DNA of 64,000 nt from Crocodylus rhombifer (GCA_038503035.1 JAVSML010024609.1:330591-394590), one strand, 5' to 3'; shown: positions 32,421 through 43,700, numbered from the stretch's first letter. Program-made: numbers and translations. Notes: generated by a model not told the origin, from the sequence alone.

Positions 32421-33108
32421 ATGGAAAAGCTTGAGAGGGTCAACTTGTACATCTTTACTGAAGTGCAGCACCCAGAACTGAAGGCAGTACTCCAGCTGCC
32501 ATCTCACTAGTGCTGAGTACAGTGGAAGAATCACTTCCTTGGTTTTACGCGAGATGCATCAGTTCATGCGTGCCAGAGTGTTGTTTGCCCTGCTTGCTAC
32601 TACATTGCACCGATGGCGCACGTTCATGTGATGGTCAACTGTTACCCTTAGGTCCCTGTCAGCCATGATGCAAGTCAAATTGTCACCACCGAGCCTGTAG
32701 ATGTTTTGGGAACTGGTTGCCCCCAGATGGAGTACTTGACACATTTCAATGTTGAACATCATCTGGGTCCAATTTGCCCACTTCTCCAGGTCCGTCTGTA
32801 TCTGCAGGTGTGACCGCACTCCCTCATAACTTGGCATTGTCTACAAACTTGGCCAGTGAGCTCTTTACCCCCACATCAAGAAAACTGATAAAAATGTTGG
32901 AAAGTGCCAAACCAAGCATGGACCCCTGAGGGACACCACTGGCCACTTCCCTCCAGAACAAGAGATCCGTTCATGAGAACTCTCTGGGTCCTACCCTGTA
33001 GCCAGTTTCCCCACCCACTGAACCATCAAGCATTTAAGCCCAAAATCTTCCAATCTTCCCCCACAAGGATATGGTGTGATACTAGATTAAAGGCTTTTTG
33101 GAAATCTA
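32421..33108 (-). mobile_element. CR1 LINE, internal segment lacking its 3' end
   Basis: The minus strand can be read from the RT motif-A region (the reverse complement near 33070-33105 gives LDFQKAFN) through WGEVG-type and FVDNAK-like codons to the RVQ region near 32440. CR1 insertions normally keep the 3' end, but here it is missing. Instead the first about 22 bases (32421-32443, ATGGAAAAGCTTGAGAGGGT) match the sense strand of the very position where the antisense copy begins. The frame is decayed. Confidence 0.82.
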
Positions 33109-33124
33109 GAATGTGGTCCCACCC

Positions 33125-33712
33125 TGCACAGAAGGGACCACACTCTCTCTGCCCCTTCACTGAGATCTTCCACCCTATGGGCTCAAGTGGATGCTGCCAT
33201 GCCTGGCCCCTAACATTGGGGTCTCTCACCCTGTGGGCTCAGGCAGACCAAACACCGTGCTTACCTAGCCCCTCTCTTCTCTGGTATTGTAACCCACCTG
33301 GAGGCAGGGGCTGGGGTTTTCAGGCACACCTCCTCACCTGTCACTGGGAAAGGTAACTGGTCTAGCATTTCTTGGGGACTCCCCTGCCACAGGGAGTCCC
33401 ACCAGCCCACCCTTCCCCAGCAAGGTGCAGTTTTAGGACATACCTAGGACCAGGAGCCTCCCAACCATCCGCATAGCTCCTGCCCTTACCGCCAATTGGC
33501 TCTCAGCCTGATATTACCTCCTTGCCTGCTCTGCTCAGACTACTGCTTCTCTCTCTGAGGGCCTGAGTTAAAATGGAGGCTGCTCCACCCCCTAAGCCAA
33601 TCCCAGTGTCTTCCTAGGGTCATGTGCTAACCTTGCTGAAGCTAGCACCCACCTGCGGGCTGCTCCACTGCCAACTTGAAACCTTAAAGTGCAGGTGTCC
33701 TGCCACAGTCAA
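33125..33712 (-). mobile_element. LTR-like segment
   Basis: Read in reverse complement, it begins TGTGGCAGGACACCTGCACT then TTAAGG, passes through a GGGGGTGGAGCAGCCTCC block and a TTTTAA TATA-like box, then AGGCCCTCAGAGAGAGAAGC. The opening words echo TGTGACAGG…ACTTTAAGGG at 34384-34435. It directly abuts the 5' side of the CR1 at 32421-33108. I infer an LTR-type repeat; there is no coding support. Confidence 0.35.
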
Positions 33713-33937
33713 ATAGGTGCTGACGGTGGAGGTTTTTGCCTTAGTCTGCAGGGGGTGCATGGCTCTCTACCTGTGACTTCTTGAGTGTATTTTGACAACA
33801 TTTCATAGAAGCAGGATATTGCATGCTATGGTTCCCCTGCTTTACCTGTGGCAGGTTAGGGTGTAGGTCAGCATTGTGTCAGGGTTGATGATAATCTTAC
33901 GTAGAGTTTAAATTATGGTTTATATGAGATAGTTTCA
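33713..33937. other. Spacer
   Basis: Nothing recognised. Confidence 0.4.
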
Positions 33938-34025
33938 ATAGGGATGATCCTGCCTCAGGCCAGGGGTCAAACAAATGACCTCTGAAAGTCCCTTTCGGCT
34001 CTGCTTCTCTATTATTCTATGATAT
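33938..34025 (+). mobile_element. Short CR1 tail
   Basis: TAGGGATGATCCTGCCTCAG…GTCCCTTTCGGCTCTGCTTCTCTATTATTCTATGAT is a diverged CR1 3' end. Confidence 0.78.
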
Positions 34026-34383
34026 ACACTTATATCCTTGCTGAAGCAATGATTAAAGTCCGGATCTCCAAGAAGAATGCCCGCTCTCTGGGCCACTTCA
34101 ATTATATTATGCAAAAGCTATCTGTCCTATAATTTGGGACTAAACACAGGTTTCCTAGCTCTTCCTAGCATTTCCTACTGAATAATTTATGCAGCACCAA
34201 TCTCAGGTTTTTAGTTTCTGGGAATCTCATATATCTACGTCTCCTCATGCATCAATGCCTAATTCAGGTCTATGGGCTCCACAAGACAACCAGATGCTGA
34301 AGAGCAATGCGTTGTAATGCCTGAGGCTTCCTGGTGACTCGTGGGTGTCTGGGTATCAGCCATGGTTACCTTAATCACATTAA
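34026..34383. other. Unique DNA
   Basis: Nothing recognised. Confidence 0.45.
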
Positions 34384-35850
34384 TGTGACAGGCACGCTTA
34401 TGTTTGGCACCTGATAACAGAGACCCTGGGATTCTGTTACTTTAAGGGATAAAGAGCCCAGGGAGAGCTCCACATAGGAAAAGACTGCAAGGGAGAAAGC
34501 TGCAAGAAAGCTGGCCCAGGTAAGCAGGAACTATGACAGCTTACTGCAGAGGGACTTGCTTTGCAGTAACATAATAGGGCAATGCCTGCATGAGCGGTTG
34601 GAAGCCTATTGCAGTGCTAGCTGCTCTGCAGTAGGACTATCGGCTAGAGCCCAGCAGGGGAGACCAGGCACTGCTACAGGTGGGCTGCCACAGAAGCCAG
34701 TTAGTGAGCATAATTAGAAGGCACCTGCTGCCAACCCTGTGGCATCACCTGACTGGAAACGGGCACAGTCTAGGAGAAGTATAAGCCAGGGCCTGAGCCA
34801 GGGCAGTCAGTGTGGCTCAGGAGGCTGGAGAAAGAAGAGCATTGTGATGAGAGGCCTGTTGTTGAGAGGTGGATTGTAAGCAGGCTTTGCCTGGAGGCTA
34901 GCTCAGCAAGCTGCAGAGTTTCATAGTTGGTAGGGTCAGAAGAGACCTTAGCAGATCATCAAGTCTGACCCCCTGCCATGGCTGGAAAGAGTACTGGGGT
35001 AAAAAGACCCCATCAATGTGTTCATCTAGCCTCCTCTTAAAGACCCCCAGGGTAGGAGCCAGCACCACTTCTCTTGGAAGTTGGTTCCAGATCCTACCCG
35101 CCCTGACAGTGAAGTCACGCCTCCTGATATCTAGCCTGAATCTACCCTCTGCCAGCTTGTGACCATTATTCCTGGTCACTCCTGGCAGTGCTTGGGGGAA
35201 CAGGGACTCCCCCAATGCCTGCTGGTCTCCCCTGACTAGTTTGTAACAGGCCACTAGATCCCCCCTCAGCCTTCTCTTGTGGAGGCTGAACAGGTTCAGG
35301 TCCCTTAGCCTCTCCTCATAGGGCCTGCCCTGCTGCCCCCTAGAACATGTGAGTGGTTGTCCTCTGGACCCTCTCCATGTTGTCCACATCCCTCTTGAAG
35401 TGTGGTGCCCAGAAATGGACACAGTACTCCAGCTGCGGCCTGGCCAGTGCTGCGTAGACGGGGAGGATCACCTCCTTGGACCTACTTGAGATGCATCTGT
35501 GGATGCATGACAAGGTGTGGTTGGCCTTCCTGACCGTGTCCCCACTCTGCCAGCCCATGTTCATTTTGGCATCAATAATGCCTCCAAGGTCCTTTTCTGC
35601 CTCTGCACTGATGAGAAGGGAGTTTCCCGGCCTGTAGCGATGGTGCTGGTTCTTCCTCCCCAGGTGCAGCACCTTGCACTTGTCAGTGCTGAAACCCATC
35701 CTGTTCTCATCCACCCACCCCTGTAACTAGTGATGAGCTCCTGGCCACAAACTGCAGAAAAGGGCTATGGTGATTCCTGGAATCCCCTAAGGGTTCAAGT
35801 AAGGTGCTGAGGGCTTGATATCAAGGAGATATAACCCAAGGCAAGGGGAT
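34384..35850 (+). mobile_element. LTR-like dispersed repeat, copy 1 (split by a CR1)
   Basis: A segment starting TGTGACAGGCACGC, with TTACTTTAAGGGA at 34437, a GCAGTAGGACTAT block, a TATA-like GAAGTATAAGCC at about 34775 and GGCAGTCAGTGTGGCTCAGG downstream. It is interrupted at 34917-35727 by a CR1, after which words such as TTCAAGTAAGGTGCTGAGGGCTTG (about 35795) continue. The same ordered words occur inverted at 41570-42046, so this is a real repeat family. LTR identity is inferred from the TG start and TATA-like layout. No coding is visible. Confidence 0.5.
34917..35727 (-). mobile_element. CR1 LINE, 3' 0.81 kb, inside the LTR-like repeat
   Basis: A minus-strand TGCCATGGCAGG-type copy with full 3' end, truncated in the ORF2 'LQGWVDENRM' codons. 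Two open pieces remain: 35714-35340 (124 codons, [14 protein letters not shown] through LPVYAALARPQLEYCV) and 35422-34898 (from GRPYEERLRDLNLFSLHKRR to PREVVLAPTLGVFKRRLDEH). A frameshift near 35345 separates them. Few other lesions are present, so this is a young copy. Confidence 0.94.
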
Positions 35851-35880
35851 GTATGGCTACTTTGTCAGTAAGCTACTGTT

Positions 35881-35968
35881 AATCATAGAAAATGAGGGTT
35901 GGAAGGATCCTCAGGAGGTCATCTAGTCCAACCCCCTGCTCAAAGCAGGACCAGCCCCAATTAGATCA
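35881..35968 (-). mobile_element. Short CR1 tail
   Basis: AATCATAGAAAATGAGGGTTGG…CTGCTCAAAGCAGGACCAGCCCCAATTAGATCA is the 3' end of the AAAGCAGGA subfamily on the minus strand, with only about 88 bp retained. Confidence 0.88.
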
Positions 35969-35984
35969 GAAAGACAACTATAGG

Positions 35985-36118
35985 TCAGAATGTTTTTAAC
36001 TTTGGGTATCTCTTCTGACTCATATTTGCACACCTCACAGTGTGTGGCACCCCACGGCACCTTTGAAAGGACCTCAAGGCAACCCAGGATGTTGGAACAC
36101 CCTGGTCAAGAATCACTG
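35985..36118 (-). mobile_element. hAT-like element, one end
   Basis: The reverse complement begins CAGTGATTCTTGACCAGGGT, then GTTCCAACATCCTGGGTTGCC and TCAAAGGTGCCGTGGGGTGCC, resembling the CAGTGGTTCTCAACC-type hAT terminus followed by its usual subterminal 'GGGTGCC…GGTGCC' words. The other end is not found. Confidence 0.5.
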
Positions 36119-36485
36119 ATATAGGCCGTTGCATTGCTTTTCCTGCTTGGTTCCCTCAGTTCCTTTTGATAAAAGTCCATTGCAGACACTTCATTGTAAA
36201 ATGCACAGAAGCATGCATTATATTCCCAAAATGCACATTTCCCCGCTTGACACAACTAGTATGAAACTTTACATATCTATATATGCAAAGTATTAACCAT
36301 AAATTTGAATAAATTTACTTGCACGGTGGTACAAAATAACTGCATTACACAACAGCAGTTGAAATGAAACTGGTGTAATTCAGTTTAATCCCACTGAGAC
36401 TAATGCTTCTAAGTTCAATCATGGCTTCTAACTCTTAGTCCATTTCGTTTCATTTTTCCTGTAGTCCTTCTTGAAGTATGGATTA
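36119..36485. other. Unique AT-rich DNA
   Basis: Nothing recognised beyond a GGTGTAATTCAGTTTAATCC string near 36373 that may be an old repeat scrap. Confidence 0.4.
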
Positions 36486-36610
36486 CAGAGGCTCCCAACC
36501 CCCGGGTTGGCTGCCAGTCCACAAAATGTTTGGCTACCAGACCGGAAGTCCAGAAGTAACCACCATAGTGCGGAGTGGCAGTCAACTCTTTTTTATACTG
36601 AGTACTGAGG
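36486..36610 (+). mobile_element. hAT-like element, left end
   Basis: CAGAGGCTCCCAACCCCCGG, then TTGGCTGCCAGTCCACAAAA and CTACCAGACCGGAAG, resemble the CAGGGGTCCCCAACCCCCGG-type termini of hAT elements. No right end identified. Confidence 0.45.
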
Positions 36611-38104
36611 CAGCAAACATGGCTCATTGTTATGACAACATAGTGTCAGCGGGCACTAACCGTGATGTCACCGCTACTGTGCAGTAGTAAATCGCTACTG
36701 TGCTAAACCAAGTATTAAATGATTGTGTAATACCAACTGTGCAGTCAGGGGCATGTGTAGATGTGTCCACTGAGAGCTAGGCACACCATATATCAAGGCT
36801 GGCCATATGCCACAAATGGCCACAGGAAGCCTGTGTGTAGCATACAGCATATTGGGTGGGGGGCAGCAGGGAACACAAGGGTCGATAGGGCAGGGAGCAG
36901 AAAACAAAGCAACAGATCAGGCAAGAAGCACAGGGCAGGAGTGGCATATCAAAGTGACTCAGAGGGTGTGGGCCTTACTTTATGGCACATCTGCTGAAAA
37001 GGTCGGTCCGTATTGCCATATATAATGTGGAAGTGCTGGGAAATTTATATTGTTAGTCCTTATAAGGCAACAGCTACAGACTGTTTGAAAAGACTGGTAT
37101 GAGATACCAGAACAAGGATCGGAGTGACCTGGTGGACTGGTCTCCTTACCTGGTAGGAAGAAGGTTGCATTATCTGGTGAGCACTAGATTGTGGGTGATG
37201 TCACTGAAAGATCTTGTAGTATTTGCTGAAAATGAGGATATGTATGCTGTAAACATGAAATTGTGTTTTGGTAGACAGAAAAAAAGGGGCAAGAGAGCCC
37301 TTAATGGTTTTTCTAGGGGGAGGAAGAAAGGTGGGAGGGTGGAAATAAAGGGTTTGTTTCACAGCTGTACTTTTCCTGCAAATAATTCAGCTAGCACCAG
37401 CTAGTTATAGATATTAGGCTTGTTTGTATACAAAAAAACATGGCTGAGGTTTTGTTACTGCTGCTGAAGTCTGTGGTCTCTTTTTTGTGATATCAGTTTT
37501 GTTAGGGCCATACATTCACACGGTAGTGACAGCAGCACCGCAGATGGCATCCCGGCGCAGCACTCACAGCGCGCCCCAGACTGAGGAAGCCTGACATCAC
37601 TGATAACACCTACCTCCCTAATGACATTAAGAGCATCAGATAACAACGCTGAAGGAGTCTGTCTTCTGACAACAATGTGCAGTGCACTCAAGATACTGCA
37701 ATGGATTGCAGCAGCACAACCAGAAAGATAGCTCCCAGCATGCTGCTGGGGAAAGGGGAAGGAAGCCAGGGGAAGCTGGAGTTTCTGGGTGAGAAAATAG
37801 TAACAGGTGACAGAGAGAATGCATGGGAGTGAAAGGGGCAGCAGGAGAAACACGCAGCAGAGGCGTGGGAGCAGGGCTGTCCAGACATGCAGCCAAGGCC
37901 CAGGAGCTGCAGCAGGGCTGGTCCAAGAGAGGAGGCAGCCAGGGAGATGCGCAGCAAGGACCTAGGAGCAATAGCAGGGCCAACTCAGTGAACCACAATA
38001 GTGGGGCTCAGGTGTGGAGCCCAGGGGTGCAACAAAGCTGATTCTGTGGGCCATGGCAACAGCACTCAGGCACGGTGCCCGGGTGCTTGGTAACCAGGTG
38101 TAGT
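36611..38104. other. Mostly unique DNA, GC-richer at 37540-38100
   Basis: No gene recognised. A plus-strand frame of 101 codons (37099-37404) is lysine/arginine-rich near its end but has no domain. The block 37830-38040 is a G/A/C-rich low-complexity stretch with repeated CAGCAGG and GGAGCAG words, which produces long chance frames on both strands. GGGGCATGTGTAGATGTGTCC at 36747 may be a relic of the GGGCATGTCTACA TIR family. Confidence 0.45.
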
Positions 38105-38385
38105 CAGTGCCAGATTTAGTCTTAAACTACACGTTAGGGTCTCACAATATGTGGGGCCTCTAAATAAGAAAAAAAACCTGGACATTTTCATTCTAATGTG
38201 ACAAAAATATACGTATATATGGCTTCACAGTTATTCATATTGAGTTCATAAATTTGTGCAGAAATAAAAATAATTCAACTTAAAGTTTCATGAAAATCCA
38301 TTTTTTTGGCTTTTGTGGATTATTTTTATTGTATGGGGCCTCTTTAACATAGTTTAGAGCCTCAGCATGTTATAATCTGGCACTG
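38105..38385. mobile_element. 281-bp hAT MITE with 8-bp TSD
   Basis: The left end is CAGTGCCAGATTTAG and the reverse complement of the right end is CAGTGCCAGATTATAA, a 12-bp perfect terminal inverted repeat beginning with the CA typical of hAT. Flanking octamers GGTGTAGT (38097-38104) and GGCGTACT (38386-38393) match at 6 of 8. The interior is AT-rich with GGGGCCTCTAAAT near the left and TGGGGCCTCTTTAA near the right. No coding. Confidence 0.75.
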
Positions 38386-38544
38386 GGCGTACTGTGGAAC
38401 TGGAGATTGATTTGGGAGTCCACCGGGAGTCAAGGAGAGCTCAAGGGTCTCTCAGATTAAATATTTCAATGTTAATGTTACCTGCTGATTATCCTATTAT
38501 CTGTTGTTGCAAGATATTACTGCTGGGTAACGTTTATTGCCTCT
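38386..38544. other. Spacer
   Basis: Nothing recognised. Confidence 0.4.
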
Positions 38545-39930
38545 TATAGTTTCATAGTTGGTAGGGTCAGAAGGGACCTGAGCAGATCATCAATCCAACC
38601 CCCTGCCATGGCAGGAAAAAGTACTGAGGTCAAACAACCCCAGCAAGGTGTTCATCTAGCCTCCTCTTAAAGACCCCCAGGGTAGGAGCCAGCACCACTT
38701 CTCTTCAAAGTTGGTTCCAGATCCTAGCCGCTCTGACAGTGAAGTAGCGCCTCCTGATGTCTAGCCTGAATCTGCCCTCTGCCAGCTTGTGACCATTATT
38801 CCTGGTCACTCCTGGCAGCGCTCGGGGGAACAGGGACTCCCCCAGTGCCTTCTGGTCCCGCCTGACTAGTTTGTAAATGGCCACTAGATCCCCCCTCAGC
38901 CTTCTCTTGTGGAGGCTGAACAGGTTCATGTCCCGTAGCCTCTCCTCATAGGGCCTGGCCTGCTGCCCCCTGATCATGCGAGTGACCCTCCTCTGGACCT
39001 TCTCCATGTTGTCCACATCTCTCCTAAAGTGCAGCACCCAGAACTGGATGCAATACTCCAACTGCAGCCTAACCAATGTCACGTAGAGCGGGACGATCAC
39101 CTCCTTGGACCTGCTTGAGATGCATCTGTGGATGCATGACAAGGTAAGGTTGGCCTTCCCAACCGCATCCCCACACTTTGGTCCATGTTCATACTGGCAT
39201 CAATGATGACTCCAAGATCTTTTTCTGCCTCTGCACTGATAAGAAGGAAATTCCCCAACCTGTAGGTATGGTGCTAGTTCTTCCTTCCTAGGTGCATCAC
39301 CTTGCACTTGTCAGTGTTGAAACCCATCCTGTTCTCATCCGCCCACCCCTGTAACCTGTCTAGGTCCAATTGTAGCCTATTCCTCCTTTCTAGGATGTCC
39401 ACATCCACCCACGTTAGTGTCATCTGCAAATTTGAACAGGGTGCTTTTTACCCCTTTGTCCAAGTCACTGATAAAGATATTAAATGGTGCGGGCCCAAGA
39501 TCCGAGCCCTGGGGGACCCCACTGCCCACATCCCTCCAGGTTGAATAAGACCTATCCACCACCACTCTCTGGTGACCCATCTGGCTGTGTAGGCATCAAT
39601 ACCAGTCTCCTCATTTTTTTTAATGAGAAGGGGGTGCAAGACAGTGTCAAAGTCTTTCTGGACTTTAGGAAGGCCTATGTCCACCGCGACACCTGCATCC
39701 AGGGATTTGGTGACCTGGTCATAGAAGGCCACCAGGTTGGTCTGACAGGACCTGCCTCTAATGAACCCGTGTTGGTTGTCACTAAGCATGGTCTCCCCTG
39801 CTGCCCCCTCATGGACATGCGTCAAGATAATTTTCTCAAAAAGCTTCCCCAGGACTAAGATAAGACTAACACGCCTATAGTTTCCTGGGCCCTCCTTCCT
39901 CCCTTTTTTGAAAAAGGGAACCACATTGGC
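38545..39930 (-). mobile_element. CR1 LINE, 3' 1.39 kb
   Basis: A minus-strand TGCCATGGCAGG-type copy, 5'-truncated at the RT motif 'ANVVPFFKKGRKEGPGNYR'. All of the 3' region is present. The 3' end is …CTACCAACTATGAAACTATAAG. It is the longest minus-strand member of this subfamily in the window. Confidence 0.95.
38705..39930 (-). pseudogene. CR1 ORF2 reverse-transcriptase remnant
   Basis: Three open pieces in two frames cover the RT. Piece one (39930 to about 39560) has VPFFKKG, LVLGKLFEKII, NQHGFIRGRSCQTNLVAFYDQ and a motif A that is damaged: the usual FLDF.KAFDT reads IGLPKVQKDFDTV after a local frame change. Piece two (39580-39377) has the motif B region [20 protein letters not shown] and the FADDT of motif C. 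Piece three (39142-38705, same frame as piece two) has the C-terminal block from SCIHRCISSRSKEV to ARIWNQL. Not functional. Confidence 0.88.
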
Positions 39931-40640
39931 CCTTATGTTTAAGTACATGTCCCTTAAGGCTTGCTTGCCTGTTATGCACATCTTAAGTGACTGTACCCTA
40001 ACGTACCCATCCAGGTGTTCCCAATCTCCTAAGCCTGTGGGCCTGTGACCTGAACCCCAGTACCTTAAATAAATTTGTAAGAAACCCTCATTGGCTTCTG
40101 TGCAGTTTCTAGGGTTCAGTACAATACCTTGCTAGCATTACCCATGCTGCAACAGAATCTACTGTTCTGTCTTTTCCAAAGATGTTGATAGCATAAAGAC
40201 TCATTAATATCATCTTGTTATCAGGCCCAAAAAGTTTGAGTGATTCTTACAACCAGTCCAATATGTGGTCATTGAGCTAGAACTATCTTTTAGGAAGACA
40301 TTTCATCTTGAATTAACTAATCAAGTAGTACTGTCTAATAATCCATTAAAACACTCAGCTGTTCTAATAGTCAACACACATCCTTGTTAAAATTATGTGT
40401 AATTTTTTTCTAGTTTGAATTAACTTCTAGCTGTTACCTCACATGATAAAATAACTATCACATCAAATATTAGCTGGATAAATTCCATGGCTTATTCTAC
40501 TTGCCAATGACATCATGTATGACAGAAGCCAGCTAACAAATCCAGCCGACAACCTTGTGAGATTCCGAGGGAATTTTATCAAGCCTTAGTGCAGAAAACC
40601 ATCCTACAGTTTCATTTCATATTTCTTTGACTAATTCTTA
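39931..40640. other. Unique DNA
   Basis: The open frame that reads into the CR1 continues about 50 bases into this DNA by chance. Nothing else recognised. Confidence 0.5.
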
Positions 40641-41569
40641 ATTTGTGATTGTAGCTGGGCTGAGTTCCAGGGGCAGCTGTGATGCCCCCTGGTAGCCTCA
40701 AGACTCCTGCCTTACTCTGGCTCCCCAGGCACCCCTCTTTTTTACTCTTACCTGCAACACCTTGCTGTTGTCATCTGGTCTGGGGAGTAAGGGAGGCTGC
40801 CTCAGGATCACAGAGTGACCCTTCATCTTGTAGTCTGTGGGCTTCTTACAAACCCCTCCTGCCTCCATTCTGCCTCCAGACACTATTCCTGGAAAGTCTG
40901 AACTTTCTGGGACACTATTCATCTTAATGGCTATTCACAGTCTCCGACCTCCCCTACAGCTGCACCCATGCCTCACAGGTGTTACTGGTTACATTCACGC
41001 AGGGCACTTTTCTGCAAGATAGTTCTAGGCTACTTCAGGCCTTTAAGCCTTTGTTGGGGCCTCAACCTTCTTATCTTCTGCCCCAGGTATCTAGCTAGGC
41101 CTATTTGCCCAGGCCTGCTATCCCAGACCTGGCTTCTAGGCTCCAGCCACAGTTTTGCTCTCTTGGGCTTCTTGCCCCTCCAGGGCTATGTATGAGTCCC
41201 TGATTCTTCCCTATTGTGTTCTCACTCTGCCCCACCCTTGGTATTTGGGCCCCTGGCTTTGGTTCTTACCCCTCTTGAGCTACTCTGCTCCTACCAGCCT
41301 TGGGCATGCTATCACCCATCTCAGGCTTGTGCGCCAGCCCTCTTAGCCTCAGGCTTTCTGTTGCCCACTTTTATTGCCCACTTGCATCCTGTACCCCACA
41401 TGCCCCTTTAGCATTTAATTGCAGTTCACCCCTCAAGCATCCCACTGTGGCCTCATCACCCCTTTGCTAGCTGCTTCTGTTTCACTGGTATAAATTATAC
41501 TAAAAAAGCAAGCCCTCGGGTGATAAGTGAAACTAAAAGACCTGCAGCTGCATAATAGCCTTTACCTCT
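40641..41569 (-). other. C/T-rich stretch, possibly internal part of an LTR-like element
   Basis: About 0.9 kb of pyrimidine-rich plus strand adjoining the LTR-like copy at 41570-42046. Frames of 60-80 codons (such as 40679-40927 and 41155-41346) are rich in Leu, Pro and Ser, as expected from this composition, and have no domain. On the minus strand TGGGCAATAAAAGTGGGC at about 41365 provides a poly-A-like AATAAA. Confidence 0.3.
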
Positions 41570-42046
41570 TTTGCAAGCCTTGCACCCCTTACTTGTTACC
41601 TTCTTGGTATTTAGGATTCGCTAGGCAGTGTCTCATCTACAGTCATCTTGGGGGAAGCTTTTCCCTGGCAGCCTGCAAAGACAGGCTGTCTCCTGGCTTC
41701 ACCCCTTAGTTTATATGCTGTCTAAGCCCAGCCCCTTTGGGTCATATGACTCACCATAACAGGTGATCTCTTTTAGGACAGCTGGTGGACCTCTAGAGAA
41801 ACTTACAGCTGCTGGGCTGGAGCTATAGCCCTGCTCCCTAGTACTACTGCAGGGCAACTAGCTCTACAGTAAGCACTCTGTTGTCCCAAGCAGTGCCCAA
41901 TGGTACTACTGCCGAGGAGTAAGCTCTGCAACAAGCACTCCCAGTCTAAAGTACCCAGCCAACCTATTCTTTTGCTACTCCCATGGGCAGACTATCCCAC
42001 CTGGAGTTCTCCCTACTGCTGGCATTCCCTTAAAGTAATGGTGAGC
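41570..42046 (-). mobile_element. LTR-like dispersed repeat, copy 2
   Basis: The reverse complement carries, in order, TTACTTTAAGGGAATGCC, GTTGCAGAGCTTACTCC, GGGCACTGCTTGGGAC, GCTAGTTGCCCTGCAGTAGTACTA, GAGTCATATGACCC, a TATA-like GCATATAAACTAAGG, and AACAAGTAAGGGGTGCAAGGCTTG. The same words in the same order occur at 34437-35815 on the plus strand. No coding is visible; LTR identity is inferred. Confidence 0.5.
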
Positions 42047-42775
42047 CTCTGGCTTCCTATTAGAGTGAATATTTACATGCTTTCAATACTTAGCACATGA
42101 ATCTCACAAAATGTTGTTTTAAAAGAATGTCACTTTCTCACGAAGAAAGTCCTCTTGTACTATAGATAATATACTGATGAATAATTGCCAGCTGGCTTTC
42201 AAAAGCCAGCTTCATGTACTGTCAAAAGCCATCTTATTTTCTACAGAACACAGAATGACAGCTATATTCACTCCCAAGAAAGATAGCAGCAGTACAAACA
42301 TTCACAGAGTAATATTTCTGTCTGTTTCTCAAGCATATTTTCATGATGCTCCATATTTCCTTGTCCCATATCTCGGTGTCAGAGCACATCAGGTATGTGT
42401 TGATGTATATTATGTACTTTATTCAGCAAAAGGGCTTAGTATAGCAGTTTCATAGTTGTGAAGCCAATCTGCTCCACAAGAGGAGTAAGATGCATATCCT
42501 TAAAGGTGAATTTTACTACTGAACTGGAAGGAACTTAGAAACTAATTTTCTGCTAACACCAAATTCCTGTCAACTAGACAGAATGGCTTCCTTTGAATCA
42601 GTGCACTCAGGAACAGTGGGGGGAAAAGGACCCAAATTCAAGTACAACATCCTGTTCTCTGTTTATATATCAACTAAATAATGTATAATTGTAGCCACTG
42701 AAACATACAGTAGATAAGCATTATATCTCACATGTACTCAAATATATGATGAATTTTTTCTCCCAATCAGCCTGG
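42047..42775. other. Unique AT-rich DNA
   Basis: The TTTCATAGTTGTGAAGCC near 42447 looks like a CR1 end at first but the flanking text does not continue. Nothing else recognised. Confidence 0.45.
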
Positions 42776-43700
42776 GGGGAGTCCTGTGATGGCCGGAACC
42801 AAGGAAATTAATAAGCAATAAATATGTGCTTCTTGGAGGCATTTGGAACTTTTGTCTAATATAAAGTTTGTATTTTTGTAACCCGCAAATGTAACTTGTA
42901 ACTGTTTGTGGAACTAACTAGGCCTCAAAGACAAAGCTCTAGCTGTGAAATTAGCTGACCTTATAGCTCTTTCTTGCTCAGAATTTAGCCTTGATGATGA
43001 TTAAAACTAGATTCAGCTGCCCAGCTTATCCAGTACATTTCAAGAAAGGACATCTCAAAAAACCATAGTCAAGAGAGTTCTGAAGGGGCTGGATTTAGGC
43101 GGGGTAATGTTAATTTCAAACCTGAAGATGCTGTGTTGCAATTTGCTTACTGGATAAACCGAAGCTTGGGCAGTAACTTTTTATAATAATTTCTAACACC
43201 TTTTAACCCTATAGGATAACAACTATAAAGTAATATTATGAATGGCTATATAACTAAAATATTAGCATAATTAGAATATAAAAGAACACACATGTCATAG
43301 TAACCCTCAAGAAGAGAAGGGTCATTGCTGTCCCATACCCCCACAAATCTCTTACTTAGTCCCTGTGAGAACGAGGACCAGATCCTGACTGAGGGGCTTC
43401 CACCGGTTCTCCTTCGGGCAGCCAAGTTCAGAGACGTCTGACTTCACTGATTCAACTTGATGTGCATCTTCTAACCAAAGGACTATTGATAAGGTACTAA
43501 CCAAGTGGGAACTCTTGGTTAATTTCTTTATCTGCTTTATTATCACTGTCAATTTTAATCTGTATTGTTATGTTGTCTGTTTATTAGCTTAACCTTTTTA
43601 TTAACTATTATATATGCAAACTATATCTTTTGTTGTCATAAGTAAAATTCATTCTTTTTTGTAAGTGAAACTTGTCATTGCTTTCCTTCCCAACATCACC
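42776..43700 (+). mobile_element. Possible old LTR-like segment
   Basis: AT-rich sequence with a TG-type start (TGTGATGGCCGG at about 42785), a TATA-like AATATAAAAGAAC at 43275 and a C/T-rich block after it (GGTCATTGCTGTCCCATACC). The layout is LTR-like but there is no repeat partner, TSD or coding. Weak call. Confidence 0.22.

Noticed and set aside
40679..42100. Series of Leu/Pro-rich plus-strand frames as a possible multi-exon gene
   Set aside because: The region is C/T-rich and overlaps an antisense LTR-like repeat; the frames share no domain and have no consistent splice pattern.
42447..42475. TTTCATAGTTGTGAAGCC as a CR1 3' end
   Set aside because: Only the first ten or so bases match; the GGTCAGAAGGGACC block that should follow is absent.
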